From: Caenorhabditis elegans
Lineage: Eukaryota > Nematoda > Chromadorea > Rhabditida > Rhabditidae
Length of the DNA stretch: 64,000 bases
Reading direction: 5' to 3'
Assembly: GCF_000002985.6 (NCBI RefSeq)
Contig: NC_003280.10
Coordinates: 7,870,501-7,934,500, forward strand
Numbering within the stretch: the first letter of the stretch is position 1; each line of letters begins with the position of its first letter. The position numbers were made by a program, and so were the translations under genes. Below are positions 34,265 through 48,100 of the stretch, one piece after another. Below the pieces are notes generated by a model. It was not told where the DNA came from and ran no database searches. It worked only from the letters and a program-made list of their open reading frames with translations.

Positions 34265-37086
34265 TCAAAACTTTGGAATATTTCTAGGACCATTTGCCAA
34301 ATTTTCCAGATCAGCGAATGAAAGTTTTGAAGTTGTTGAAACGGAAACGTCTCGTTCGTTTAGATGATCTGAAATTTAAAAAATAGTAACTTTCATATTT
34401 TTTTATGAAATTCCCACTTCCCGGAACTGCTTGCACTTGCATTGCGTCTACATTGAATTTTAATTTCCGAAGATGCTGTCGTTGTGGATGATTTGATAGT
34501 TTTGACGATGCACTTGTATGAAGTAACTGTAATAAAGTTATGCTATAGATTGAAAACTACAAATTTAAAACTCCATGGTTTTGGTAGATCATATTTTTAG
34601 ATTGTTCCAAAATTTTAGATTTTCAGACTTACACGAATTTCATCATCCAAACTTTCAACATAAACAGGTGGTACTTGATTGTGTAGTTCATCGACTATTA
34701 ACATTGAAACTTCCAAATTTCGTTCCAGTATGTAGTTAAACTCGAAATCCTCATCATCAGCCCCAAACGGGAACATCAGATCCTCTCCGACCTTTAACCA
34801 TCCGACATAGAATAAAAATTGTAGAATTGTGAAAATTGGAACATATCTGAATAATGAAATAAATGAATATCTTGAAATACAGTAACATACACATCAACTA
34901 TTTCTTCATTTTCATTTTTGCTTGGGTACTGTCTTCCTATGAGTGCAAACAGAAAATATCCGTAGACTGAGATTGTAGAAACCTGAAAATTTGAAAATAA
35001 TAAAAGTTCATTGCAAAACTCAGTCTCGTAAGTTTTAAAGTTACATGCTATGACAACTAGAATCGAAATAAAATTTTATTAAGTTTTAAAGATGAAAGAA
35101 GAACGACCCAATCGATTCCGACAGTAGCCACTAACACTTTTTTAAAGCTCAAATGAGTTAATTATGTAGGTCCTTTTCATAAACTGTAGCTTAGCTGCTT
35201 CAACGTATGGGTATTGTGTTTTAAAATGTTCTACACAGTAGACCTTTGCAAGTTTGAATCTGAATAACACTGAAACGAAAAAAAAAACAATTTTCAAAAT
35301 ATAACTCCGCCCACGCCTTGGTTTTTTCATCTTATGCCTCCTCCAATTTCTTGTCTTAAACTAAATTATTTCGTACTTTAGGGTTGTAAAATGAATTATT
35401 GAAAAATTTAAAGACAATACCAGAATAAGATTGTTTTGGAATATTATATAACTTCACCGCATATCTCATGCCAGGTACATAAAGGGAAGACAGACGAGTT
35501 GTGCTTAGAAAGTGAATAGAAGAGGGAAAATAATTAGGGAGAAAAGCGCATGAGAAGACGTTTAAAATTACAGAGAATAAAAATGTTTTCTATGAAATTA
35601 TTCAACACAGCACTACTATGTCTGTCCCGCGCACCTGGCAATAGACGAGCGGTATGCAAATCCAATCGTAAAGGAACACACTGGCGATACGCTGTCGATA
35701 CTCTTCCAGTTTTCTCGTCAGCATTTGCAATGACGTCATGAAATTAAGATAAAGTTATTCTCAATTTTTCTAAATTGGAAATAGCCATTCAGTTTTCGAG
35801 TTGCTCATTTATAATTTTTTTTGTTTTTCGTTGGTTTCAGTCAAACAATTGACATCACCTGCGTATACACAAGAGGAATTGCAATCCAATCGTAAATGAA
35901 CAACTGAAAAAAGCCATTTCGATACTTTTCCAATGCATCCAGAAGGACACGAAGTTCATTTGTATGTGTTAATGTGCCCTTTTCAAAACATCGAACCATC
36001 ATTGTTTGAATCCAATTCAATGGGACCCACCATTTCTGAAAATAATATAAAATTAGTTATCACGTATAGAAAAGTTGATGAAAGTTTGTAGAAATTTATT
36101 TTTTCCTATTTTTTCTCTTCCAGAAAACTAAATTCATGCACATTTTAGATTAACCCAAGAAACAATTTGGGAGGAGTACGGTAGTACGCAATCGTTTTGA
36201 ACATTTTTCACATTAAACAAAAACCAACCTGGTGAGGATCAACATGAACTAGAATTGATTTGAACATGACCATTTCTTCTTTTGTCATTAATCCAGAATC
36301 TACTAAATGATCATCTGTTGGATATCTTGCAAGAACTCTTAACGATATGCTCCTCCATGCAAGAACTGATGTTAAAATTGTATATCGTGCAATTGTTTTT
36401 CTGATTATTCGCGTCTCTGGCTGAAATAATATCTTGTCTCAAGTAATTTTAGAGGTTAAACTCACATCTTGACCTCGAATAAGTGCAGATACATTGTAGA
36501 GAAGATGATCTGGCCAACTGATAAGTTGACAACAATCCCACCACCTATTAATATTACAATTTAATAATGTATGCGGTGTTCAAATTACAAACCTTCTCAC
36601 AATCATAGCAACATAAAAACCTAATAAGAATGTTAATGGAATTTCCTTTGTCCATCCATCAACCAACATCACATATTTTATAAATTCGTTTTGTTGTTCT
36701 TTTGTCATCCCAAACCTGAAAATTTTTTTTGAAGAAAACTCATATTTTTCAAAACAGCTGCAACAAATTAACTGGGTAGTTTTATGTTCCAAGCGAACAG
36801 GAAATGATCTATAGCCACAAAAACCCCATCCAACGAGTTGTTTACTAAAGGATAATTGAATAATTTATGATAGTGTAATTTGTTGTTCAAAAAAAATCTG
36901 ACTTGTAGAAAACTAACTTCAGTTTCTAACTTTTTCACTCTAATTTTCCATTACAAACCTGTAATATGCATTGATAATGTAATACATTGTGAGAAAAATA
37001 AGAAGATGTTTCCATATTGCTTTCCATAATGAACCTTTCCATCGGAATAATAGTTTGAGGAACGTGTCCGAGTAGGAGATGGTCAT
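34265..37086 (-). CDS. best-22: Bestrophin-family chloride channel
   Basis: Nine exons join in phase: 37086-36959, 36715-36593, 36544-36466, 36420-36229, 36035-35859, 34982-34891, 34846-34633, 34526-34418 and 34368-34265, giving about 405 aa. The start [19 protein letters not shown] is the classic bestrophin N-terminus. Other hallmarks are [35 protein letters not shown], and the Ca2+-clasp-like [19 protein letters not shown] near residues 300-315. Bestrophins are membrane proteins that form pentameric anion channels, and worms have a large set of them. The last intron (34417-34369) uses a weak donor (GTGGGA), so the C-terminal 35 residues are less certain. The gene converges on rev-1, with only 203 bp between the stops. 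The symbol is from memory of ZK675.3 and is less certain than the family. Confidence 0.88.
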
Positions 37087-40000
37087 TCACTGAAAACAAA
37101 TAAATTTGTAGAATCTCTTTCGAGAACATGAAAATAAACTTTTTTGGGAAACGACAAAAAACATATATATATATATATAGATATCGATACGGAGATTTGA
37201 TTCCGATTCTATTCAACGAAACTTTTTGATATATTAGTGTGTCAGTTGTTGCGGCTGGGAGCACCGGTTTGAGCTCAAGCAAAGAGACTACAAAACGACG
37301 AAAGGTCAGGACACAAGGCACGTCGTCCCGTGTGTACGACACGTGGTACATTAACTATATTACAGCCAATAATATTGCACTTTGTTATTTTAAGATACCA
37401 GTAATAGGAAATATTGAGCACTTTGGTAACAAAAAAGTTTCACAGTTGGATCAACTTACTGGCAACGGAAGGAAAGTATGCGTTATTTATTTGGAATATT
37501 TTGATCTGGAAACTCTAGAAAAAATAATTCAAAATAGCCACTTCTGTGTTAGGAGAAACATTATAACTTTAAATTGTATACCTACAGATTCATTATATTC
37601 TTTCAAGTAAAATTCTACAATATTCCTAAATATTGATATTGAATATAATTAATCCGATAAAATACGTTATTTTCTTAGTAGGTTGAAATTTTTTGAAAAA
37701 TGAAAGTAGTCCTTTACATTCAAGTGCAGAAGAAAAATGCATACTTTATTTTCATGGAAACGCAGATCATTGGAGCAATGGAATAAACGAATAGGGAAAT
37801 GAATGCATTAGAAAAAAATAAGAAAAAAAAACAAAAGAATGAATAAAAGGATAAAATGTTTTGACAGAGAAGATAAGTGCCCAGGAAACTTTTAGTGGTG
37901 AGTTCCTAAAACTAAAAGAGTCATGAAAAAAGAATCGATGAGCTTGACCTAATTTATCGCAATAACTAAAAAAATATGAATATTTATACCTAAAGATGCG
38001 ACGAATATTAATATAATCCTATCATCTTCATAATTATTCACATAATTATTAGCTTTCATTAAGTTCTCTGAAAGTGACAGAAACTTCATTTTCTCTGAGT
38101 CATGAGACAAAGATAGAACCAATGTAATTTGTTTCAGCAAGACAAAATAGAAAAAAGTTGAAGCTTGTGATTAACATTATTCGGAACAAAGCCATCTGTC
38201 AATCCGAGACAAAGAGATTTTCTGGAGAAATGGGAACAAAGCTTTTTCTGGAAATTTATTGAAAACAGTATTTGGAATAAATTAACTGAGTTCAATCATA
38301 TTAAGTCAACAATAATGCATAAAACGAGTTGGGATAATACTTATAATAAAAAATGTCAAAATTGTCACTTTGAATGAAATTCTTACTTTTTGCCTGTCTG
38401 AAACGAAATGTCTTATTTCACGAAATCACGAGCTTTTGTCACACAATTCATTTAATAGGAGAAGGAACTGGCAACTTGATACTTGAAAATTTCTCACTTC
38501 TAATCAGATAAGATAAATGAGTTTGTTCACTTTATTAGACTAGGAACACTCTATTATTCGAGAAACAAATTGCTCTCGTTAGCTTGAAAAGTCAGTTCAC
38601 AAGAGGTCCGTGTGTCTATCGAATGACACAAGTTTGCAAAACAAAAGGATCTTTGCCTCTCTAATAGCTCTCATTCTTTTGGAAACTACTTGCTACAACA
38701 AATAATTGATTAATAAGATTGATAATTTTTAGACCAGAAATATGTCAAATGACCCAAAAATGATTTGGAATATTTTTGTTGTTTTTTGAACAATTGAGAG
38801 AGTGTGAAGTGAAAGAGATACATAGATACACAGAAATTCGGGACAAGAAATCTGCGACATTGCGGGACTTCTTGAAGGCAATAGAAAAGAGACTCTTGCG
38901 TCACTCACCTGTTACAACGGGCCCCGAACTCAACGCTACTACCACCAACAAGACTATCAGGGGAGCAAAGAGAAAGAAACAGGGAGGAGAAATGGATAAA
39001 GAAGAAAAAGAGAAAAAGTAGAAACATCTCTATTTTTATCTCATCAATTCACGACTCCACGTTTTTAGATTTTAAATGACCTGTTTGATGAACTCGTTAC
39101 ACTAAATCGTGATGTTTGAGACGAAGATTCGAGGACAATTTCAGATATTTTTCGAAACATCCTATAAACATATACTTTTGGACACGTACTTGAGCAAAGA
39201 AATCATAAAGCTTAATTTTAGAACATTCATGAGAATGTTTCATCGCAGACGCGTCATTTGATAACGGGGTGTTCGTTTTTTGTGGAGCGTTTGAAAAAGT
39301 TAGACATGCAATGCAATGTAGTTCATGAATTTGAAAAAAAAACATCTTCTGTTATTCAATGCATTTTTAGAGAATTCTACATCTTTTAGATGAAAAAAAT
39401 TTACGGAACTTAACATCAATCTTTTCTTCTAAATTCTCAGTCAGTTTTGGTATATTGTAAAATTTTCGCTTATAGAACTTTCAAGAACTGCTGCTGGTTC
39501 AAAATCCTACAATGTTCAAATAGAAATAATTAAACTACAAAACTCGTAGAAAAACATTTTGTGGTTCAAATCCAAAATTTTGATAAGTGAAAAATAACTG
39601 AGTAATTGCCATGTAGAGAAAACAACTTTAAAAACTTTAATTAAGAATTTTGATAAGGAGTGATTTGGGCCCATAGGCGATGTTCCCCGTTTAAGGGAAA
39701 TTTCTAGTGTTGCAGAAAACCTTCAAACGCTCAAAATTACGATAAATATATAAAATATTGACAAACTTTTTTGAACAGTGTAATTAGGAAAACAATGACA
39801 CTCCCCTATTAGAGTTGCATTACGCAGTCTCAAATATTTCAAATAGGGCATCAGCCAAGCTGCTCATTAGAAAAATACAACAACTTAAGACTTGAAAGGA
39901 ATGCAGTGAGTATATGTATGAAGAATCAACGATCAATGTAATTAAATAGTTAATTATTATTTTTAAATTAATTTTTGTAAATACAAAGGTGAAATTTATT

Positions 40001-40775
40001 TTTATTGAAAAGAATGATTAGCTCCACTGAGGATTCATTGGAACAGATAATAGTTGCAAGAGAGTGTTACAACCATCGGAGAACTATCATTTTATAGAGA
40101 AGGCACTCATCTTTTTTCACCATTCTCTTCCAACAATTTCCTCGTTTTCTCACTCTTATGCTTCGCTTCCCTATCATCATTTGGACGAAGATGCGTACGA
40201 GAAACGTTGTCTTTTGTTTTGAAAATCGGCTCTCAATCGACAATGAATTTTGATTGGAAGAGGAGGGGAATTAGGTGAAAATGATTTGAGAAATCGAACG
40301 AAGAGAAGTGTGCCTTGACTCCTGAATTTTAAATTAATTGTTTTGATTATATCATCATTGAACATGTGTAAAAGCCTTTCTGTTAAACAATAATGATACT
40401 AGAAAAACTGAGATTAGGCGGAATATCTGGGATCCGTGTGAATTTAGGTGCCATTTTCCCCATGATGTGGAACTTTCTATTAAAAAAAAATATGTAGAGT
40501 TCTTGCTCAGCTGGAGTCCTCAAAACATATTTTCATTATTGTCCGAGAAAATATAAGATTTGGTTTAGCAAATAAATGCTTTTCGGCAACACATTGAACT
40601 ATTTTTCAGAATTGTAGACGTACATTTCGAAAATCAAACAATCGTGTATAGTTTTACAACTATTATATAAATTTCAAACACATAACTCATGGAATAGAAA
40701 CTTTTCTGAATAAAAACTAACAGAACACTCCTGGATTGTACGGTTACAACATAATCAAATAGACCTTCTCTTTAG
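37087..40775. other. Divergent intergenic region, bestrophin to the secreted-protein gene
   Basis: About 3.7 kb without a supportable gene. It holds a short (AT)n run near 37163-37178 and A-rich tracts. The open frames at about 37239-37610 and 38776-39021 lack splice context and worm-like codon use. Promoters for both flanking genes are expected here. Confidence 0.5.
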
Positions 40776-40782
40776 TATAAAA
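40776..40782 (+). promoter_or_regulatory. TATA box
   Basis: TATAAAA lies 41 bp before the ATG at 40823. The intervening sequence lacks a splice acceptor, so this gene probably has a short unspliced 5' UTR, which is typical of tissue-specific secreted-protein genes in worms. Confidence 0.6.
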
Positions 40783-40822
40783 ATAGTATCCATCTTATGT
40801 AATTCATCATTCTCTTGCTGAA

Positions 40823-41509
40823 ATGTTGAAGCTGTTCTGCTTGTTTGCTGCTGCCCTCGTGCTCTTCCACGTGGACATTACTTCAGCATGTGGATCTTCA
40901 ACTGATTCTGAGTACATTCAAAATCCTGTATTCCAAATGCAAATTAGTCCTCCAGTTGGTTGGACATACTTCCCATCGACTCCATCTGTGACAAGTCAAG
41001 CTATCTGGTACTTTGTTGGTCAATCAAATGACACAACCACTGCCAAAAACCGCGCTGATGCTGAGCTAACTGCTGCCGTAAGTAATTTCCTGATCTCATA
41101 AAAAAACTAAATTTTAATTTTTAGATGCTGGAAGCACTGATTGCTGCAAATATGCAAACACAAGGAGTGACAATTGCCAATGATTTCCAGCCAATTCAAA
41201 TTGAGAATCCACAGACGACAACTCCAACTGGAAGTTTATACGGAAAGGTTGAAGGTGGAGCACTTGTATCAACAGCTCCAGGAGTCACAACTGGTCAGTT
41301 GAAATGCTACAAATTCATTTGAAATTGTTTGATATTTTTCAGGAGCTATTCTGACCTATACACCATATCATATAACTCTTCGAGTCACTGTCAACAATAT
41401 TGGAGCAACTCGTTTCTATTGGAATATTGCTGAAAACACATTCCTTCAAAAGATGACAATGAATTACAAGGCTCAATTTACAGGAGATGTTACTGTAACA
41501 AAAGTATAA
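40823..41509 (+). CDS. Secreted protein of unknown function (196 aa)
   Basis: I do not recognise the family. Three exons join in phase: 40823-41077, 41125-41293 and 41343-41509, giving 196 aa. The first 22 residues (MLKLFCLFAAALVLFHVDITSA) are a signal peptide, and cleavage would leave a Cys-Gly-Ser start. The mature protein is rich in Thr, Val and aromatic residues and appears mostly beta: PPVGWTYFPSTPSVTSQAIWY, later TPYHITLRVTVNNIGATRFYW and a C-terminal FTGDVTVTKV. A central helix (NRADAELTAAMLEALIAANM) crosses the first splice. Only two cysteines remain, and one of them is at the mature N-terminus. A TATA box lies 41 bp upstream. It stands alone and divergent from the bestrophin gene. 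A lineage-specific secreted or cuticle-associated role is possible but unproven. Confidence 0.85.
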
Positions 41510-42184
41510 TTTATTTGAATTGTTCTGAAAATTGTACTATTCATTTCATTCATAACGTATGCTCTTTAATAATTTAATTTCAAAACAAATAATCAAATAA
41601 ACGCATATTTATTGTCGTATATTTGTCCGAATGAGGTTGACAAAACATTGGAATTTGAATGTCAAATAGAAAATTTGTGGAACTTGAAAGGAAAACACAA
41701 TAAAATTATGTCCAAGGAAACAAAAGAACAAGAAGTAAAAAGAGAAAAAAAAACAGAAAAATGATTGAGAATCCCGCAGTTCAAACGCAAGAATGGAAAT
41801 GAAGAAAGTTTTTGATTTTCCAGAGACAATGGCAAGGTTATAGAACTTTCAGGATTTGGTGCCTAGAGAAAAGCTCGGTTGGAAATTGGAAAATTCAATG
41901 GGAAACGTGTTAAAGCTGTAGGAGAATGAGACAAAACTGAGAGAAAAACAATTGGTTCTGGAAGTTTTTTGGATTTCGAAAATTTTTGGATATGTTTCAG
42001 ATCGAATAAAAAGAAGTAATACATTTGAATTCTGAGAGAGTGGAAGAAGAATGGCTTAGAAGAACTGAATGAAACTGGAAGTTCGTGGTTTTTTTTCAAT
42101 TTGTAAAAACTAAGTTGACCTGGCTTTTGGTCTGATTGGTAAATTGATAAATTTTTGAACTTACAGTACCATTTAAGAAAATAT
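41510..42184. other. Convergent 3' region
   Basis: 3' ends of the secreted-protein gene (AATAAA near 41597) and of the minus-strand RhoGAP gene. Nothing else is evident. Confidence 0.5.
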
Positions 42185-45100
42185 TTACACATAGGAAACA
42201 GGTTGATCTCTAAAAAGTTCAAACTCGTCGGCAAACACAATCATACTATTCTGGGGTGGAAGTGTCATTGATGAGACAATCGTCATCGGCGGAACCGTAT
42301 TCATTCCGTGTTGTTTCCGAATCGGTGTTGGCTCTACGTCCACGTCGAAATCCTCTTCTGCGGTTGCTTGGCGTTGCAGAAATCGGTGATTTCGATTTGG
42401 AATCCGATGATTGTTTGTTTGAACCACCGTAGACTGTACACATTCGTTCGCCAAAGAGAAGCACTGAAAACTCAATTGTTAACGTTTCTTATTCGAAATA
42501 TTGCTATTTATCGAAGCTCCTTTGAAAATAAAAAAGAAAATCAAAAGTTAGGGGGGTATATTTTTGAACCGAGAATTTGGGTAAACTAAACTGGCATCAT
42601 AGCAAAAATAAAGCTAGAACTTCATTAAATAAAGAAAACAAATGGTAAGCGAAATAAAAAATGGATAAGCAAACCTGCAGTTGTTGGAGATCTATGTGAG
42701 TGATAATTGAATTAATTGTATCATGCTCGACTTTGTAGAAGAAGTAGAAGAAGACATGCGGAGATGAGAGGGGGAATGGAAGCTCTTCAAAGACGTGTCG
42801 ATTCAACCTGAACAAACTGTGGTCAATTGCAAATAGACCAACTAAAATGGAAAATGAAAACTCATGCTTTTAATTAGTTAGTATTTTGAGAACTTGTTTT
42901 GAGGGATTGAATTAAATCGAGATGGATGAGGACAGGGGGAACAGACAAATAAATTTACATGAAAATGGATGCTCATTTTGTTTCAAAAAAGACTTTAAAA
43001 TTTAAAATTCTGAAAGTACAGAAAAGTCATGAGATAATTTGCAATCTGAAATATTTCAAATGTTGTGAAAAAAGTCACTAAAAACAAAACAAATGTGCAT
43101 CCCAGTAAATCCCAAAAGAAAAACCAAAAGCGTTCTTTTCACATTCCCATAGCCTTTTTAAAATATAAAAATATCAGTGAGCAAAGGGTAGAAAATTGGT
43201 GCTTTTCATTCAATTTCTCATTGCTCCATTCTTACTTGTCCTTCCCACCGATCCCTCAGCAAACATTTCCTGGAGTAAAGGAGAGTTTCCTCGATTCTTC
43301 CTTGCGGATGTCTCAAAAAATGTGTGGATTCGAACGAAGGTTCTTTGTTTTCTTAGGTGGGGATGTTTCCCACCACAAAAATATCAAACCGATTATTTCT
43401 AGTTTTGCACACAGGTATAGATGGTTAGTATTTGAAAATGTGCCAATAACTCAACGAAAAAACGTCAAAACCCAGATATTAGATTCATTCAGCGTACCTT
43501 ATCTTGCTCCAATGAAGCTCCTTTGTCATATACATCCCGTTCGATTATTTGAATTTGATCAACGTGATCTGGTGATCCATCTGAAAAGTTTAAATAGTAA
43601 AAGTAGAAATTGAAATCAGAATAATTTCGATTAATATTCGAAAGTTTATTGTCACACAGTAGACTTTCTTATAAAATTGGTCCTTACTACTCAACTAATT
43701 GTCAAAACCTGTAGAACTCAAAGGGTAGGATCTTCACTAACCTCTAGGTGCAATGACAATTGATGTTGTATAACTCTTCCTCTTATCACCCATATCACTT
43801 CGTCTTGAAATATCATTGGTCCTTCTTTGAACTATTGTTGGTGGCTCATTGTTATTTGATCGTCTACCACTTGATATTCTTTCAACGGGTACTGCAAAAA
43901 AAGTTTGTGCTCACGGAGTTTATGCATATTTATAGAGTATCATATGATTAAGGGACATTTGTAATGGACACCTTTTGAGAATCCAAAAGATCATGAGTAT
44001 AACCAAGTAACTTTTATTTAACAAGTTTAATGGATAAAACTTACATTTTGGGTTAGGAAGAGATGTTGTCTGCTCCACAGGTTTCCTCGTTGTTTTCAGA
44101 ATATCTGGAGTTGGAGGCAAGAATATCTCTTCATCATCATCTTCATCAGATCTATCTTGCTCATCCAAATCTTCAATGTCATCTTCAATATCTGATTCAT
44201 TCCCACAATCTTCTTCTTCTTCTTCTTTTGGTGGCTCTTCAACACTATATCTCGAAAAGAAACTTTGCCAATCGGCCTGTCGATCCATTCCAAAAATGTG
44301 ATATGAGTTTCGAATCATCACTTCAATTGCTTTGTTTGTATACTGAGTATGCATAATTGCAGAAGTATGATCTATTCGTTTTGGAGACATCCAAATTAAG
44401 GATGGAGCAATTACTGTGGATAAATTTGAAGTACTCATAAGATTCACTTCGTGGAACCTGGAATATATTCTCATTATATTTTCAGTTGTCAACAGTAATA
44501 GTTACCAGGAAACCCTGTTCAAATGGAGCATTATAAATTTGAGTGTCTCGTAATTGTGCACCGGTAGTTTTCGAGCCAATTGTCTCAATTGTTCTACTCT
44601 TTCTTCTTCACAATTTGATCCAGATGCTTGTGCAGAACAACATTCTGTTCCTAATCTCACAAAATCATCATAAAGTTCAAAAGTTAGAAGTGGTTCTGGT
44701 AGTTTTCGTAGATACAATTTGACGACGGAAGCAAGATTCATTGGATTTTCATTGTCTAAACAAACTTCATCGTCTGATGAACTTCTTTCAAATGCGTTGC
44801 AGATTTCTTCTATTTTTGATTTTACACCGCATGTTCGATATATTCCCTAAATTTGCCATATTTCGTTGTGCACAAATATAACTTGGAACTCACTTTAGCT
44901 CGTAAACCTCTCCTCTGTAACTGATCAATACTTTTTTCAATAATTAACGGGATATGTCTATTTTGATGCTCTAAAAGTCCTTTCAATGGAACTCCAAATA
45001 TTGATGTTCGACGATCCACTAATTTTGCTGCTTGACCGCAAACTTGTTGAATCTGAAAATATTTCAACTCTCAACTGAAATTTCAAAGTTCTTAACAAAC

Positions 45101-48100
45101 CCTTGGAAAGCAAGCTTTATGCCATTGTCCACCACAATCTATACACTGAACTGTGTACAGGATGGACAATGTGTCACAAGCAGAACATTTCGACGGTTGC
45201 ACAGTTCGTTGAATGTGATGAGATTGTGCTGCCGTTGAAATCTCATGATTATCAAATGTTCGACCGGCATAACTCGTCTTTTTATGACGTTTGGTGTCTG
45301 GAAGAGCTCCTTCGTCATCGGGATTTATTGCGTTTCTTCGAAGAGATGTTAGAGATGATGAACCATCACATGATGCTACACCCTCGTCAATTGAGCGATC
45401 CGATCTGAAATTATGTTTACATAAGGAGATGATCATAGATTGCGCGAATTAAAACGTAGAACCAAAAGATTTTGCCGTTCAAATAAATATTGAAAATAGC
45501 TCAAGAGTAAAAACTTCTTGTTCTTAGAGAATTTATCAATTGATAATGTTTTACAAGTCTGAAAAAGTTGCTACAGCAGTGAACATTTATCTTTTTCAGA
45601 AAACTTCTGATTCAAGCCATATGAATTTTCTGACGAGAAAACCCAGAAGGCAGAATGGAGAAAAAATGTTATTGTATTCGATAAATAAAGTAACGATACT
45701 CACCTGACAAGACTGCTACTACTGGCAGCTCGAGTGGGCAGGGTTTGTAGGAATGCCATGTACTCGGTGCCCGGTTGATAGTCCCTTGTTGCATTCGACA
45801 ATTCGTGAAATGCACCTGGCAATCGCGCCCAAAGCGCCGCCAGAGACTGTAATGTGATTTTGTTTTAATTGGGAACTAAAATAAACTATTCATGAAATAA
45901 TCATGGGTTAGACAAATGATTAAACTGTGAAATAATTGAATTTCTCACCATTTCTATCATGATTCGGCCAGTCATATTTCCACAGCTAAAGTAAGAATAA
46001 TGCTAGGTAAACAGAAGAAAATGTTGGTATTGGTATTAGTATGTGCGTGCGCGGATACTTTTCTATTAAGGACATCAATGAGCGCATTCAGAAAAATAGA
46101 TGGGTCAGAAGGGTATTTAATTAAATTCGTCGCCCCCTCACTTCTTTATCCTACGATCACTTGTGACCTACCAATTTTTGCAAGAGATGATTCATCTTAA
46201 TTAGAGGGAAAAGTTCAAAATAATGTAATTTCGTTCAGCAAAATGAGTTTTTTCTGATTTTTTGGATGATAAACTTTTGAAAGTGGAGCATCGTACAGTC
46301 GCAATTTTTTAAAGAGAATTTTGAGTTTTGCAAAAATGCCAAATTTACCAAACACTTGGGTTTTTTTGAAAATTTTAAAGTGATTTCGCTTAAACTATAC
46401 TGTTTTAATACAAATGTTTAGTAAACATTATTGAAAACCTCTCTAACCTATTAATAATCTTAAAAATCTGAATTCAAATAGTTTCACAACCACTTATAAC
46501 AAATTGACTCACCGTAAAATAATGAACTGTGCACGCTTTTGTAGTCTGCTCACACTGGAATATGAGCTCACGAAGTCGTTCGACTACGCTTTCCTGCAAC
46601 ACAAAGTTGACATTATTGTGTGTGTCCAAAAAAGAAATTCCCAATGGGAAAACATATTATCGAGTAGGTGTGTTATCGCTAGTTTTTTGTTTGGTTCCAA
46701 AAAAAGGGGGAAAATATAAGGCCTTTAACTTGAAGAAATGATAAAGGAAGTAGAATAAAAGTCTGAAAAGCACGTGAGTTTTCAGTAAAGAAAAAATGCC
46801 GTGGATACCGTCGGATTTATGAGGTTTTTATTGGGCCACACGAATGAGAACACTTTGGTTTTTGCGGGGTAGACAAGAAAAATAAGAACCCACAAGAGAG
46901 GACGATGGAAAGAGAAAGGGTGTCGAATAGTGAGACACATAAAAACAACTGGAATAAAGTTTTATTTTTTATTATAAAAAAGAAACCTGGTTGTATAACA
47001 ACTATGCACAAAACTACAAGTAGAGTTCTCATAGGAATGTTACAAGGAAGTCATAAAGGTACACAACTCACGAATAAAAAAATGTATAGCTATCCAAAAC
47101 AATGTACTCTAAAGAAAACAAATTGGATCCATTCTGAGAATTATTGTGCAAAAAAAGAGACAAAACGATTACGTCAGCTAAATTCAATATCCGTTTAGTT
47201 TTTACCAGGTAATAATTTTTTTTCAAAATTTCGTCCGAAAGTTCATGTTAAAAACAGGACATATTATTGGAAAAACTAAACTCCAAAAATGTTGAAGAAA
47301 CTTACTGATAAAAATAAAAAAATAATTGAATGTGAACAGAATTTAAGAATTTTTATCTCCATTAATTTTTTAAAATGTCTCTGAAATTTGTTTTGAAATA
47401 GTTCAAAATTTGTTTATATTTCCCAGTGAAATTTCCCATAATTTTGGAAATATTTTTCAAAACACAAAAGGTAACCATTGGAAACCCGAATAATGACAGA
47501 TGAGTCTGCTCAAAAAAGTTGAAGATTTTGTTTTTGATATGTAAAAATATTGGGTAAATGTCAAAAAGTCAAGTGAGTTTGATGTTAATCCGAATTAGTA
47601 TATAGTGAGTTTACTGTAGAATTCAGAAATAACTAGCAGACATGAAAATACATTTCTGAATTTGAATTATAATGTTCTTCAAATAACTATAACCTGCGGA
47701 GGAGATGACTGGAAGTATCGAATATCAATTCATTGAGAATTGAATATCAAATTCATCCAGATTTTCCACACTCTATAAACAAGTATTCTGAATCCAAAAC
47801 GGGAAGTTGCCATGAAATTGGACACTTTCGAAAAAAAAAAAACTGAATGAGCCAACGGGTCTCGAACAGAAGAAATGTGGAGATTTTAGAGATGAGCATT
47901 TGAAAAAAGAAAAGGAAGAAACAAAAGTAGAAAAAAAGGAATTCGCGCGGTGACTGAAAAGAAGAATGTGGAGATGATTCTATAAATAAAAGTGTGGATG
48001 AAGCGTTTTGAGGAGCACAAGTAGAAAAAGCACAAGATGTGGAAAAAGCACAGAAGAGTAGAAGTAGTAGTAGAAAAAGAAGAAGCTACACGTTTTGTTG

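Noticed and set aside
37239-37610. 123-codon plus-strand ORF
   Set aside because: No splice or promoter context, atypical codon use and no domain. Probably chance in AT-rich DNA.
43065-43613. 182-codon plus-strand ORF
   Set aside because: It overlaps the minus-strand RhoGAP exon at 43498-43580 and its introns, has no recognisable domain, and reads as low-complexity A/T-rich translation.
45103-45408. 101-codon plus-strand ORF
   Set aside because: It is the antisense shadow of the RhoGAP exon that encodes the C1 domain (45404-45101).
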